Source: Burkholderia pyrrocinia (GTDB lineage Bacteria; Pseudomonadota; Gammaproteobacteria; Burkholderiales; Burkholderiaceae). From it: a stretch of 64,000 nt of DNA. This document shows positions 21,198 through 33,877 of the stretch, one piece after another. Location of the stretch: positions 558,001-622,000 of the forward strand of contig NZ_CP024902.1 in the NCBI RefSeq assembly GCF_003330765.1, in the 5' to 3' direction. Every line of letters begins with the position of its first letter. Position 1 is the first letter of the stretch. The notes below the pieces were generated by a model. That model saw only the letters and a program-made list of their open reading frames with translations. It did not search any database and was not told the DNA's origin. Position numbers and translations under genes: made by a program.

Positions 21198-21950
21198 ATG
21201 TGGAACAACGTTCGCCAACTCAACCTTGCCGCCAGCGCGCTGTACGCGCTGTTGCTGCTCGTGTTGGCGGCGGCCGGCTGCTACTGGCTGATCCAGCGCC
21301 CGACGTTCGCGCTGCGCGAGATCCGGATCGACGGCGACACCGAGCACATCAACACGCCGACGGTGCGCGCGGGCGTGGTCGGCCGGCTGAAGGGCAATTT
21401 CTTCACGGTCGATCTCGACACGGCGCGTGCCGCGTTCGAGCAGATGCCCTGGGTGCGCCACGCAAGCGTGCGCCGGGTGTGGCCGAATGCGCTGGCTGTC
21501 ACGCTCGAGGAGTACAAACCGCTCGGGACCTGGGGCAGCGACCAGCTCGTGAGCGTCGACGGCGAACTGTTCACCGCGAACCAGGGCGAGCTGGATCAGG
21601 AACTGCCGGCGTTCGACGGTCCGGAGGGCAGTGCGAAGGAAGTCGTCACGCGGTACCGCGACTTCGGGAAATGGTTTGCGCCGCTGAAGGTGGCGCCGGA
21701 AGAAGTGACGCTGTCGGCGCGGTACGCGTGGACGGTGAAGCTGTCGAACGGCATGCAGGTGGAGCTGGGCAAGGAGCGCAACAACGAATCGCTGCATGAC
21801 CGGAGCCAGCGCCTTGTCGCCGCATGGCCGGCGGTCACGGAGCGCTGGGGCAACGACATCGAGTACGCGGACCTGCGCTATCCGAACGGATTCGCGATTC
21901 GCGCGGCAGGCATGCGGTTCCTGACCGATACCGACAAGCGCAAGAAGTAA
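21198..21950 (+). CDS. ftsQ: Cell division protein FtsQ
   Basis: 250 residues, the bitopic scaffold of the FtsQLB complex. A short cytoplasmic tail and one membrane helix (about 11-33) are followed by a POTRA domain starting at LREIRIDGD, which links to early divisome proteins, then the FtsQ/DivIB beta domain. It sits between ddlB and ftsA, 19 and 27 bp away. Confidence 0.95.
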   Translation: MWNNVRQLNLAASALYALLLLVLAAAGCYWLIQRPTFALREIRIDGDTEHINTPTVRAGVVGRLKGNFFTVDLDTARAAFEQMPWVRHASVRRVWPNALAVTLEEYKPLGTWGSDQLVSVDGELFTANQGELDQELPAFDGPEGSAKEVVTRYRDFGKWFAPLKVAPEEVTLSARYAWTVKLSNGMQVELGKERNNESLHDRSQRLVAAWPAVTERWGNDIEYADLRYPNGFAIRAAGMRFLTDTDKRKK

Positions 21951-21977
21951 ACGAGAGATCACACGCAAGAGCACTTT

Positions 21978-23210
21978 ATGAGCAAAGACTACAAGGATCT
22001 GCTGGTTTCCCTCGACATCGGCACGTCGAAGGTGGTGGCCATCGTCGCCGAGCTGAAGGGCGAGGGCCATTACGAGGTGATCGGTCTCGGCCAGAGCGAA
22101 TCGAAGGGTCTGAAGAAAGGCGTGGTGGTCAACATCGAGGCCACCGTGCAGTCGATCCAGCGCGCGCTCGAGGAAGCCGAGCTGATGGCCGACTGCAAGA
22201 TCACCAACGTGTTCACGGGGATCGCGGGCAGTCACATCCGCAGCTTCAACTCGAGCGGGATGGTCGCGATCAAGGACAAGGAAGTCACGCAGACCGACGT
22301 CGCGCGCGTGATCGAGACCGCGAAGGCGATCAACATCCCGACCGACCAGCAGGTGCTGCACATCCTCACGCAGGAATTCATCATCGACGGCCAGGAAGAC
22401 GTGCGCGAGCCGATCGGGATGAGCGGCATCCGCCTCGAGGTGAAGGTGCACATCGTGACGGGCGCGGTGAGCGCCGCGCAGAACATCGTCAAGTGCGTGC
22501 GCCGCTGCGGGCTCGAAGTGAACGACCTGATCCTGCAGCCGCTCGCGTCGTCGCTGGCCGTGCTGACGGAAGACGAAAAGGATCTCGGCGTGGTGCTGGT
22601 CGACGTCGGCGGCGGCACGACCGACATCGCGATCTTCGCCGAAGGCGCGATCCGCCACACCGCGGTGATTCCGATCGCCGGCGACCAGATCACGAGCGAC
22701 ATCGCGATGGCGCTGCGCACGCCGACGCCGGATGCGGAAGACATCAAGGTCGGCTACGGGATCGCGAAGCAGGCGCTCGCCGACCCGGACGAGATGGTCG
22801 AAGTGCCGGGCCTCGGCGAACGCGGCCCGCGCACGCTGTCGCGCCAGGCGCTCGCGGCCGTGATCGAGCCGCGCGTCGAGGAACTGTTCTCGCTCGTGCA
22901 GCAGGTCGTGCGCGAATCGGGTTACGAAGAACTGCTGAGCTCCGGCGTGGTCATTACCGGCGGTGCCGCGATGATGCCGGGCATGGTCGAGCTCGGCGAA
23001 GACATTTTCCTGAAACCGGTGCGCATCGGCGCGCCGGAGTATGCAGGCGGCCTCTCCGACGTCGTGCGCAATCCGCGCTACTCGACGGCGATGGGGCTGC
23101 TCGTCGAAGGCAGCGCTCAGCGCATGCGCGGCCGCAAGGTCGCCGTGCAGTCCGGCAACGCGGGGCAGGTTTTCTCGCGGATGAAGGAATGGTTCCTGAG
23201 CAACTTCTGA
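21978..23210 (+). CDS. ftsA: Cell division protein FtsA
   Basis: 410 residues, an actin-like ATPase anchoring the FtsZ ring to the inner membrane. SLDIGTSKVVAIV near the start and VDVGGGTTDIAIF near residue 210 are the phosphate-binding loops. The 1C subdomain lies between, and the last residues (MKEWFLSNF) fit the amphipathic membrane-targeting helix. The 112-bp gap to ftsZ is the largest in the cluster and could hold a promoter. Confidence 0.97.
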   Translation: MSKDYKDLLVSLDIGTSKVVAIVAELKGEGHYEVIGLGQSESKGLKKGVVVNIEATVQSIQRALEEAELMADCKITNVFTGIAGSHIRSFNSSGMVAIKDKEVTQTDVARVIETAKAINIPTDQQVLHILTQEFIIDGQEDVREPIGMSGIRLEVKVHIVTGAVSAAQNIVKCVRRCGLEVNDLILQPLASSLAVLTEDEKDLGVVLVDVGGGTTDIAIFAEGAIRHTAVIPIAGDQITSDIAMALRTPTPDAEDIKVGYGIAKQALADPDEMVEVPGLGERGPRTLSRQALAAVIEPRVEELFSLVQQVVRESGYEELLSSGVVITGGAAMMPGMVELGEDIFLKPVRIGAPEYAGGLSDVVRNPRYSTAMGLLVEGSAQRMRGRKVAVQSGNAGQVFSRMKEWFLSNF

Positions 23211-23322
23211 CGAACCGAATTGAAATTCGCGCTGGTGCCGGCGGCTGGCGCGCGACAGGGGGTTGCCCGATCTCCTGCCGAATAACGGCCGAGTAGCAGT
23301 CATTCTCTTGACGGAGGCAACA

Positions 23323-24519
23323 ATGGAATTCGAAATGCTGGAAACCGAGACCAACGGCACCATCATCAAGGTGGTCGGCGTTGGCGGCGCTGGCGGCAAT
23401 GCCGTACAGCACATGATCAACCGCGGCGTGCAGGGCGTCGACTTCATCGTGATGAACACCGACGCCCAGGCGCTGTCGCGTTCGCGTGCATCGTCGGTGA
23501 TCCAGCTTGGCAACACGGGCCTTGGCGCCGGTGCGAAGCCGGAAATGGGCCGTGCGGCAGCGGAAGAAGCGCGTGAGCGCATCGCCGACGCACTGCGCGG
23601 CGCGCACATGGTGTTCATTACGGCCGGCATGGGCGGCGGTACGGGCACGGGTGCGGCACCGGTGGTTGCGCAGATTGCGAAGGAGATGGGCATCCTGACG
23701 GTTGGTGTCGTCAGCAAGCCGTTCGAGTTCGAAGGCGGCAAGCGCATGCGCGTCGCTGAAGCAGGTTCGCAGCAACTGGAGGATCACGTCGACTCGCTGA
23801 TCGTCGTGCTGAACGACAAGCTGTTCGACGTGATGGGCGATGACGCCGAGATGGACAAGTGCTTCCAGTGCGCGGACGACGTGTTGAACAACGCGGTCGC
23901 AGGCATCGCGGAAATCATCAACGTCGATGGCCTCGTGAACGTCGACTTCGAAGACGTGAAGACGGTGATGGGCGAGCAGGGCAAGGCGATGATGGGCACG
24001 GCGACGGTCGCCGGCGTCGATCGCGCACGCCTCGCGGCGGAACAGGCCGTGGCGAGCCCGCTGCTCGAAGGCGTCGATCTGTCGGGCGCGCGCGGCGTGC
24101 TGGTCAACATCACGTCGAGCCGTTCGCTGCGCCTGTCGGAAACGCGCGAAGTGATGAACACCATCAAGAGCTACGCGGCGGAAGATGCCACGGTGATCTT
24201 CGGTGCGGTGTACGACGACGCGATGGGCGATGCTTTGCGCGTGACGGTCGTGGCGACGGGTCTGGGCCGTGCGGCGAAGAAGCAGCAGTCGGCACCGATG
24301 ACGCTGCTGCGCACGGGTACGGACAACCAGCCGGTCAGCGCGGTGTCGCACGGTTATGCACAGCCGCATCACGTCAGCACGGCCGACTACGGCGCGCTCG
24401 ATACGCCGGCGGTGTGGCGCAACTCGCGCGAAACCGCGGCATCGCACGTGCAGGCGCTGCAGGAGAAGGGTGTCGATACCTACGACATCCCGGCTTTCCT
24501 GCGCAAGCAGGCTGACTGA
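23323..24519 (+). CDS. ftsZ: Cell division GTPase FtsZ
   Basis: 398 residues, the tubulin-like GTPase forming the division ring. GVGGAGGNAV opens the nucleotide site, and GGGTGTG at residues 104-110 is the tubulin signature. NVDFEDVKTVM is the T7 synergy loop. After a variable linker, the C-terminal peptide DIPAFLRKQ is the FtsA/ZipA/ZapD-binding tail. ATG at 23323 follows a good GGAGG. Last gene of the dcw cluster. Confidence 0.98.
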   Translation: MEFEMLETETNGTIIKVVGVGGAGGNAVQHMINRGVQGVDFIVMNTDAQALSRSRASSVIQLGNTGLGAGAKPEMGRAAAEEARERIADALRGAHMVFITAGMGGGTGTGAAPVVAQIAKEMGILTVGVVSKPFEFEGGKRMRVAEAGSQQLEDHVDSLIVVLNDKLFDVMGDDAEMDKCFQCADDVLNNAVAGIAEIINVDGLVNVDFEDVKTVMGEQGKAMMGTATVAGVDRARLAAEQAVASPLLEGVDLSGARGVLVNITSSRSLRLSETREVMNTIKSYAAEDATVIFGAVYDDAMGDALRVTVVATGLGRAAKKQQSAPMTLLRTGTDNQPVSAVSHGYAQPHHVSTADYGALDTPAVWRNSRETAASHVQALQEKGVDTYDIPAFLRKQAD

Positions 24520-24536
24520 CGCAAACACAGGCGAAG

Positions 24537-24556
24537 CCGCGGCGGAATCGCCGCGG
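24537..24556 (+). other. Hairpin after ftsZ
   Basis: A perfect 8-bp stem CCGCGGCG / CGCCGCGG with a GAAT loop, 17 bp after the ftsZ stop. No T tract follows, so termination here is uncertain; the rest of the gap to 24706 shows nothing else. Confidence 0.5.
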
Positions 24557-24706
24557 TATCGCCGGCGTGACGGATGCTACGGACCACGACAGGCCGCGTC
24601 GGCTGCGACGCAGGGCCGGGAAACGTGCCCTCTTCGCTTCGGCGGGGCGGGATGGATCGTGCTGTCCGCAACACGCTGAAAACCGTATCGCTATGAGGGA
24701 CCAGCC

Positions 24707-25213
24707 ATGATTCAAGTGGGCGACGCGCTGCCCGACGCGCAATTGTTCGAGTTCATCGACGACGCGCGCGAAGGCTGCACGCTGGGGCCGAACGCCTGCA
24801 GCGTGCGCGACCAGGTCGTGGGAAAGCGGGTGGTGATCTTCGGATTGCCGGGCGCTTTCACACCGACCTGCTCGGCGCAGCATGTACCGGGCTACGTCGA
24901 ACACGCCGAGCAACTGCGCTCGGCGGGTATCGACGAGATCTGGTGCGTGTCTGTCAACGATGCATTCGTGATGGGCGCATGGGGACGTGATCTGCACACC
25001 GCGGGCAAGGTGCGCATGATGGCGGACGGCAGCGCGGCTTTCACTCATGCGCTGGGGCTGACGCAGGATTTGTCCGCGCGTGGCATGGGAATTCGTTCCC
25101 TGCGCTACGCGATGGTGATTGACGGCGGTGTGGTCAAGACGCTGGCCGTCGAAGCGCCGGGCAAGTTCGAAGTGAGCGATGCGGCGAGTGTTCTCGCGAC
25201 GTTGACGTCCTGA
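24707..25213 (+). CDS. Peroxiredoxin, Prx5/type II family
   Basis: 168 residues, a thiol peroxidase reducing hydrogen or alkyl peroxides. The peroxidatic cysteine is Cys55 in PGAFTPTCS, with the conserved Thr two residues earlier, and the later WCVSVNDAFVMGAWG block is typical of type II enzymes. No glutaredoxin domain is fused, so the reductant is external. GAGGGA precedes the ATG. It stands alone between ftsZ and lpxC. Confidence 0.93.
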   Translation: MIQVGDALPDAQLFEFIDDAREGCTLGPNACSVRDQVVGKRVVIFGLPGAFTPTCSAQHVPGYVEHAEQLRSAGIDEIWCVSVNDAFVMGAWGRDLHTAGKVRMMADGSAAFTHALGLTQDLSARGMGIRSLRYAMVIDGGVVKTLAVEAPGKFEVSDAASVLATLTS

Positions 25214-25378
25214 TCGTGCGGTGCGCCGTTGCCTGCCGGCAACGCTGCTCACCGGCCTCAGGGCAGTTGTAACACGGGCCGATGACCGGAAACGCCTCCG
25301 TTCCGGGCATCGGCCCGTCCCGTATCGGCGCGGGTAAACTGCCGAAACAGATTGATACGCAGTTTCAAACAGCGTTGA

Positions 25379-25407
25379 ATAGGGAATTACGCTATAATCC
25401 GCCCTAT
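25379..25407 (+). promoter_or_regulatory. lpxC promoter -10 inside a dyad
   Basis: A consensus TATAAT at 25393-25398 lies 56 bp before lpxC. Around it ATAGGG (25379-25384) and CCCTAT (25402-25407) form an inverted repeat with a 17-bp spacer, and inner GGAATTA / TAATCC extends the symmetry with one unpaired base. No good -35 is visible at 16-18 bp. It may be an operator over the promoter, or chance symmetry. Confidence 0.5.
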
Positions 25408-25453
25408 CGAATATAACTCCTGATTGATATCTTCAATCAAGACGAAGAACACC

Positions 25454-26371
25454 ATGCTGAAGCAGCGCACCATCAAATCGATCGTGAAGACCGTGGGTAT
25501 CGGTCTCCACTCGGGCCGCAAGATCGAACTGACGCTCCGTCCGGCCGCGCCGGGCACGGGCATCGTCTTTTCGCGCGTCGACCTGCCCACGCCCGTCGAT
25601 ATTCCCGCCTCGGCGATGTCGATCGGCGACACGCGGCTCGCGTCGGTGCTGCAGAAGGATGGCGCGCGCGTGTCGACGGTCGAGCACCTGATGTCGGCAT
25701 GCGCCGGCCTCGGTATCGACAACCTTTATGTCGACGTGACGGCCGAGGAAATCCCGATCATGGACGGCAGCGCGGCGACCTTCGTGTTCCTGATCCAGTC
25801 CGCCGGCATCGAAGAGCAGAACGCGCCGAAGCGCTTCATCAAGGTGACGAAGCCGGTCGAAATTCGCGACGGCGACAAGTTCGCGCGTCTCGATCCGTAT
25901 TTCGGCTTCAAGCTGAAGTTCTCGATCGACTTCCGCCACCCGGCCGTCGACAAGACCGGCCAGGAGCTCGAGGTCGACTTCGCCAATACGTCGTACGTGC
26001 GCGAGATCGCACGTGCACGCACGTTCGGCTTCGCACATGAAGCCGAGATGCTGCGCGAGCTGGGCCTGGCGCGCGGCGGCAGCATGGACAACGCGATCGT
26101 GCTCGACGAGTACCGCATCCTGAACAACGACGGGCTGCGCTACGACGACGAGTTCGTGAAGCACAAGATGCTCGACGCGATCGGCGACCTATACGTGGTC
26201 GGCCATCCGCTGCTGGCGTCGTACACCGCGTACAAGTCGGGGCACGGGCTGAACAACGCGCTGCTGCGCGAACTGCTCGCGCACGAGGACGCGTACGAGA
26301 TCGTCACGTTCGACGATCCGCAGACTGCGCCGAGCGGCTTCGCGTTCGACGCGCAGACGGCCTTCGCCTGA
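25454..26371 (+). CDS. lpxC: UDP-3-O-acyl-N-acetylglucosamine deacetylase
   Basis: 305 residues, a zinc enzyme catalysing the first committed step of lipid A synthesis in the cytoplasm. [21 protein letters not shown] is cut into familiar blocks: GIGLHSG, then STVEHLMSA with zinc ligand His78, then [15 protein letters not shown] with the second histidine and aspartate. Length equals E. coli LpxC (305). ATG at 25454 is preferred over an earlier in-frame start because family proteins begin at this residue; the ribosome-binding site (GAAG) is weak. It ends at a bidirectional terminator. Confidence 0.97.
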   Translation: MLKQRTIKSIVKTVGIGLHSGRKIELTLRPAAPGTGIVFSRVDLPTPVDIPASAMSIGDTRLASVLQKDGARVSTVEHLMSACAGLGIDNLYVDVTAEEIPIMDGSAATFVFLIQSAGIEEQNAPKRFIKVTKPVEIRDGDKFARLDPYFGFKLKFSIDFRHPAVDKTGQELEVDFANTSYVREIARARTFGFAHEAEMLRELGLARGGSMDNAIVLDEYRILNNDGLRYDDEFVKHKMLDAIGDLYVVGHPLLASYTAYKSGHGLNNALLRELLAHEDAYEIVTFDDPQTAPSGFAFDAQTAFA

Positions 26372-26389
26372 CCGGCGTTCGGCACCGGC

Positions 26390-26422
26390 AAAAAAAAAAG
26401 CGGCCTGCGGGCCGCTTTTTTG
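26390..26422. terminator. Bidirectional terminator, lpxC and DciA-like gene
   Basis: Stem AAGCGGCC / GGCCGCTT with TGCG loop, an A tract on its left and a T tract on its right, between two convergent genes. Confidence 0.92.
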
Positions 26423-26449
26423 TTGCCGGCTGCCGCCGGTGTCGTGCGC

Positions 26450-26929
26450 TCAGCGCGGAGATTTCGTGCCGTGCCGTGCCGCCATCCGGGCGAGCGCGGC
26501 CTGCAGTGGCGACGGTTCGAGGTGGTCGGCGAGGTCGCGCAATGCGGCGGCGCCGACCGAGGTCATCCGCGCCTGCTTCACGTGCGGCGGCTCCGGCGCG
26601 TCCTGCGGCCGCACGCGCACGCGCAGCGTCGCGACGGGCCAGCCGCGCTTTTGGAGATCGCCGAGCAGCCGCGGCTCGACCTGCCGCAGCCGGGCGGCCA
26701 GCGCATTGTGCGCGGCAAAGAGGGTCAGGGTGCCGTCCTTGATGAAGGCCGGTTCGACATGATTCGCAAGATAGTCGGGCAGGAGCGCGCACAGATCGCG
26801 CTGCAGCGATGCGACCTGCTCAACGCCGGCGCGCAGCGCCGTGAACGCGTCGGTGCGGTTGAGCACTTCGGACACGGGTTGCGGGCGATGCGCGGCGAGC
26901 GGGCCGAAACGCTTGGAAAATCGGTTCAT
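26450..26929 (-). CDS. DUF721 (DciA-like) protein
   Basis: 159 residues. The DUF721 region covers about residues 15-105 (ALLPDYLANHVEPAFIKDGTLTLFAAHNALAARLR). This family includes DciA, the ancestral loader of the DnaB replicative helicase, so that role is plausible here but not shown. The C-terminal third is proline- and alanine-rich and unlike the core. It is a single gene divergent from secA and convergent with lpxC, a placement often seen in beta-proteobacteria. Confidence 0.8.
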   Translation of the reverse strand: MNRFSKRFGPLAAHRPQPVSEVLNRTDAFTALRAGVEQVASLQRDLCALLPDYLANHVEPAFIKDGTLTLFAAHNALAARLRQVEPRLLGDLQKRGWPVATLRVRVRPQDAPEPPHVKQARMTSVGAAALRDLADHLEPSPLQAALARMAARHGTKSPR

Positions 26930-27127
26930 CGAGGCATTCTTCGGGCGCGCACGCGCGCGGACGTTGACGCCGATTGTACCCGCGCCGGCCCGCGCACGGG
27001 CGGCTTTCGCCCCGGCCGCCCGGCCGTCGGCGCGCAGTGCCCGTCCGGCCGAGACACGGGCGGGCGCGTTCCCGCGTGCTAAAATTCAACGTTTGAGTCC
27101 ACTAATTCGCTAAGCCGCCGAGGCTCG

Positions 27128-27159
27128 GGCGCCGGGGCGCGCAACACGCGCCGGGCGCC
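27128..27159 (+). other. Hairpin in the secA leader
   Basis: Two stacked GC stems (GGCGCC / GGCGCC outside, GGCGCG / CGCGCC inside) fold the leader 27-58 bp before secA. No T tract. A regulatory role is only a guess. The rest of 26930-27185 has no gene; no secM-like leader peptide was recognised. Confidence 0.45.
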
Positions 27160-27185
27160 GGTGCTGCGACGCAGGATCCGATCCG

Positions 27186-29984
<2,799 letters not shown>

Positions 29985-30128
29985 TCGACGGCGGCGCGCG
30001 CCACGCGTGCCGCTTCGTTCGCAGCTTCGAGTGAGTGGTGTGAGTTGCGGCGGCCCGCGCGTGTGGCCGCCGGTTCTTCCAATCGATGCCGGCGCGTGCC
30101 GGCATTTTCCATCCGGCAGGTGTGCCCC

Positions 30129-31370
30129 ATGGCTGTCAATTTTCCGTCGATCGATCCCGCCCAACTGCATCCCGTCGCCGGCGTCACGCTCGGCTGGGCG
30201 GAAGCGAACATCCGCAAGCCGAATCGCAAGGACGTGCTGGTCATCTCCGTCGACGAAGGGGCGACGGTCGCGGGTGTGTTCACCGAGAACCGTTTCTGTG
30301 CGGCGCCGGTAACCGTCTGCCGCGAGCATCTGGCGAAGGTGCGCGCGGGCGGCGCGGGCATCCGCGCGCTCGTCGTGAATACGGGCAATGCGAATGCGGG
30401 CACCGGCGAGCCGGGCCTCGTGAACGCCCGCGAGACCTGCACGGAACTCGCGCGCCTCGCGGGCATCGAGCCGGCGCAGGTGCTGCCGTTCTCGACCGGC
30501 GTGATCCTCGAGCCGTTGCCGATCGACCGCCTGAAGGCCGGGCTGCCGGCCGCGCTCGCGAACCGCAAGGCCGCGAACTGGTATGACGCCGCGCACGCGA
30601 TCATGACGACCGACACGCTGCCGAAGGCTGCGTCGCGCCAGGTGACGATCGACGGCCACACGGTCGTGCTGACGGGCATCAGCAAGGGCGCGGGCATGAT
30701 CAAGCCGAACATGGCGACGATGCTCGGCTTCCTCGCGTTCGACGCGAACGTCGCGCAGCCGGTGCTTGACACCCTCGTGAAGGAAGTTGCCGACCGCTCG
30801 TTCAACTGCATCACGATCGACGGCGATACGTCGACGAACGACTCGTTCATCCTGATCGCGTCGGGCAAGAGCACGCTGCCGGCGATTACGTCGACCGATT
30901 CGCCGGCCTATGCGGCGCTGCGCGATGCGGTGACGGAAGTCGCGCAGGTGCTGTCGCAACTGATCGTGCGCGACGGAGAAGGCGCGACGAAATTCATGAC
31001 GGTGCAGGTCGAGGGCGGCAAGAGCGTCGCCGAATGCCGCCAGATCGCGTACGCGATCGGCCATTCGCCGCTCGTGAAGACGGCCTTCTACGCATCCGAC
31101 CCCAACCTCGGCCGAATTCTCGCGGCCATCGGCTATGCGGGCGTCGCGGATCTCGACGTCGGCAAGATCGACCTCTATCTCGACGACGTGCTCGTCGCGA
31201 AGGCGGGCGGCCGCAACCCGGCCTACCAGGAAGAGGACGGCCAGCGCGTGATGAAGCAGAGCGAAATCACGATCCGCGTGCTGCTCGGCCGCGGCGACGC
31301 GCAGGCCACCGTCTGGACGTGCGACTTGTCGCACGATTATGTGAGCATCAACGCGGATTACCGCTCCTGA
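30129..31370 (+). CDS. argJ: Bifunctional ornithine acetyltransferase / N-acetylglutamate synthase
   Basis: 413 residues. It recycles the acetyl group in arginine synthesis and can also acetylate glutamate. The precursor self-cleaves before a conserved threonine, here Thr197 in KPNMATMLG, to form the alpha and beta chains. GITLGWA-type N-terminal motif and DGDTSTNDS are family marks. ATG at 30129 follows GGCAGG and fits the family N-terminus. It is followed after 18 bp by the AAA ATPase gene, probably co-transcribed. Confidence 0.95.
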   Translation: MAVNFPSIDPAQLHPVAGVTLGWAEANIRKPNRKDVLVISVDEGATVAGVFTENRFCAAPVTVCREHLAKVRAGGAGIRALVVNTGNANAGTGEPGLVNARETCTELARLAGIEPAQVLPFSTGVILEPLPIDRLKAGLPAALANRKAANWYDAAHAIMTTDTLPKAASRQVTIDGHTVVLTGISKGAGMIKPNMATMLGFLAFDANVAQPVLDTLVKEVADRSFNCITIDGDTSTNDSFILIASGKSTLPAITSTDSPAYAALRDAVTEVAQVLSQLIVRDGEGATKFMTVQVEGGKSVAECRQIAYAIGHSPLVKTAFYASDPNLGRILAAIGYAGVADLDVGKIDLYLDDVLVAKAGGRNPAYQEEDGQRVMKQSEITIRVLLGRGDAQATVWTCDLSHDYVSINADYRS

Positions 31371-31388
31371 TCGGAGCGCTCGAACGAC

Positions 31389-32258
31389 ATGGACAAGCTC
31401 GAACAGTTTCTGACGCGCGCGGAAGCGATGCTCGGCCGTCTCGAGGCGATGCTGCCGCCCGCACCGGCGGCCGTCGACTGGAACGCCGCCCACGCGTTCC
31501 GCTGGCGCAAGCGCCAGGGGCGCGGCTACCTGCAGCCGGTGCCGGCTGTATCGTCGATCACGCTCGGCGACCTGCACAACATCGATCGCCAGAAAGGGCT
31601 GATCGAACAGAACACGCGGCAATTCGTGCAGCAAAAGCCGGCCAACAACGTGCTGCTGACCGGCGCACGCGGCACCGGCAAGTCGTCGCTGATCAAGGCA
31701 TGCCTGCACGCATATGCGCAGGACGGGCTGCGCCTGATCGAAGTCGACAAGGACGATCTGCACGATCTCGGCGACATCGTCGACCTGATCGCGGCGCGCC
31801 CCGAGCGCTTTATCGTGTTCTGCGACGACCTGTCGTTCGAGGAAGGCGAATCGGGCTACAAGGCGCTGAAGGTCGCGCTCGACGGCTCGATCGCCGCGCA
31901 ATCGGACAACGTGCTGATCTACGCGACGTCGAACCGCCGCCATTTGTTGCCCGAATACATGAGCGACAACGAGTCGTACAAGCATCTCCCGGACGGCGAG
32001 ATTCACCCCGGCGAAGTCGTCGAGGAGAAGATCTCGCTGTCGGAGCGCTTCGGCCTGTGGGTCAGCTTCTATCCGTTCAAGCAGGACGACTACCTCGACA
32101 TCGTCGCGCACTGGCTGCGCCATTTCGGCTGCCCGGATGCGGAGATCGCGACCGCGCGCGGCGACGCGCTCGTGTGGGCGCTCGAGCGCGGCTCGCGGTC
32201 GGGACGCGTCGCGTGGCAGTTCGCGCGTGACTGGTCGGGCCGCAAGGAGCAGGCATGA
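31389..32258 (+). CDS. DUF815 AAA-type ATPase
   Basis: 289 residues, a single-domain P-loop ATPase of the DUF815 family. Walker A TGARGTGKSSL lies near residue 95, the Walker B-like FIVFCDDLSFE near residue 145, and sensor-like TSNRRHLLPE near residue 180, followed by LSERFGLWVSFYPF. Function is not established. The stop overlaps the mutT start by ATGA, so the two are likely translationally coupled. Conserved pairing with argJ and a Nudix hydrolase is common in beta-proteobacteria. Confidence 0.85.
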   Translation: MDKLEQFLTRAEAMLGRLEAMLPPAPAAVDWNAAHAFRWRKRQGRGYLQPVPAVSSITLGDLHNIDRQKGLIEQNTRQFVQQKPANNVLLTGARGTGKSSLIKACLHAYAQDGLRLIEVDKDDLHDLGDIVDLIAARPERFIVFCDDLSFEEGESGYKALKVALDGSIAAQSDNVLIYATSNRRHLLPEYMSDNESYKHLPDGEIHPGEVVEEKISLSERFGLWVSFYPFKQDDYLDIVAHWLRHFGCPDAEIATARGDALVWALERGSRSGRVAWQFARDWSGRKEQA

Positions 32259-32713
32259 GCATGGAACTCGAACCGGGCGCCGTGCGCGCGCCGGATGGCC
32301 GCAAGGTGACGGAAGTCGCGGTTGGCGTGATGGTGCAGCCGGACGGCACGGTCGGCCGCTGCCGTTACCTGCTCGCGCAGCGGTTGCAGGGCAAGCCGTA
32401 TGAAGGCTACTGGGAGTTTCCGGGCGGCAAGCTGGAGGCCGGCGAAAGCGTCGAGGACGCGCTTGCCCGCGAACTGCACGAGGAGCTCGGCATCGTCGTC
32501 ACGGCCAGCCATCGCTGGCATACGCTCGAGCACGATTATCCGCACGCGTACGTGCGGCTTTATTTCTGCAAGGTGACGGGCTGGACGGGCGAGCCGCACA
32601 GCAAGGAAGGGCAGGCGTTCGTGTGGCAGCAACTGCCGGTCGACGTCGCGCCGCTGCTGCCGGCGGCGCTGCCGGTGCTCGAACTGCTCGAGAAGGAAGC
32701 CGCGTCGGACTAA
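32255..32713 (+). CDS. mutT: MutT-type Nudix hydrolase (8-oxo-dGTP diphosphatase)
   Basis: 152 residues. It probably removes oxidised guanine nucleotides. The Nudix box runs from GG at 57-58 to GI at 79-80 with the RELHEE core (72-77). WEFPGGKLEAGE and the C-terminal W-based block match MutT. Start is the ATG of the ATGA overlap with the ATPase gene. Substrate is inferred from the family. Confidence 0.88.
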   Translation: MSMELEPGAVRAPDGRKVTEVAVGVMVQPDGTVGRCRYLLAQRLQGKPYEGYWEFPGGKLEAGESVEDALARELHEELGIVVTASHRWHTLEHDYPHAYVRLYFCKVTGWTGEPHSKEGQAFVWQQLPVDVAPLLPAALPVLELLEKEAASD

Positions 32714-32722
32714 CGCCGCGGC

Positions 32723-32772
32723 GGCCTGCCGGAAAGGCGGGCCATATTGCCGGCGCGCGGTACCGCGCGCCG
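32723..32772. other. Two hairpins between convergent mutT and yacG
   Basis: An 8-bp stem at 32723-32730 / 32736-32743 with a GGAAA loop is followed by a perfect 22-bp palindrome at 32751-32772 centred on GGTACC. Both lie in the 60-bp gap between convergent genes and could act as terminators, although no T tract follows. Confidence 0.6.
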
Positions 32773-32773
32773 C

Positions 32774-32980
32774 TCAGCTGTCGCGGCGGCCGTCCGTATC
32801 CGTGCCGTCTTCCTCTGACGAGGGGCCCTCGTCGGAGGTGCCACCGATCCGGTATTTTTCCGAGGCCCATGCGCCGAGGTCGAACTGCTTGCAGCGGGCC
32901 GAACAGAACGGGCGGAACTGATTTTCAGGTGTCCAGCGCACTTCGGCGCCGCACGACGGGCATTTCACAACGGTAGTCAT
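32774..32980 (-). CDS. yacG: DNA gyrase inhibitor YacG (zinc-binding)
   Basis: 68 residues. A single zinc ribbon is formed by Cys7, Cys10, Cys26 and Cys30 (CPSC ... CSARC), followed by [13 protein letters not shown] and an acidic tail. E. coli YacG binds GyrB and inhibits gyrase. Start at MTTVVKCP rather than seven codons upstream, to match the family. Last gene of the pilBCD-coaE-zapD-yacG run, as in many proteobacteria. Confidence 0.92.
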   Translation of the reverse strand: MTTVVKCPSCGAEVRWTPENQFRPFCSARCKQFDLGAWASEKYRIGGTSDEGPSSEEDGTDTDGRRDS

Positions 32981-33008
32981 ACGCAAGCGTCGATCCGGCA
33001 CGCGGCCG

Positions 33009-33815
<807 letters not shown>

Positions 33816-33877
33816 TCACTGTCTACCCTAGCAACGCACCAATTTCGTACCCCATCACGATCGCGCACGCACGATGC

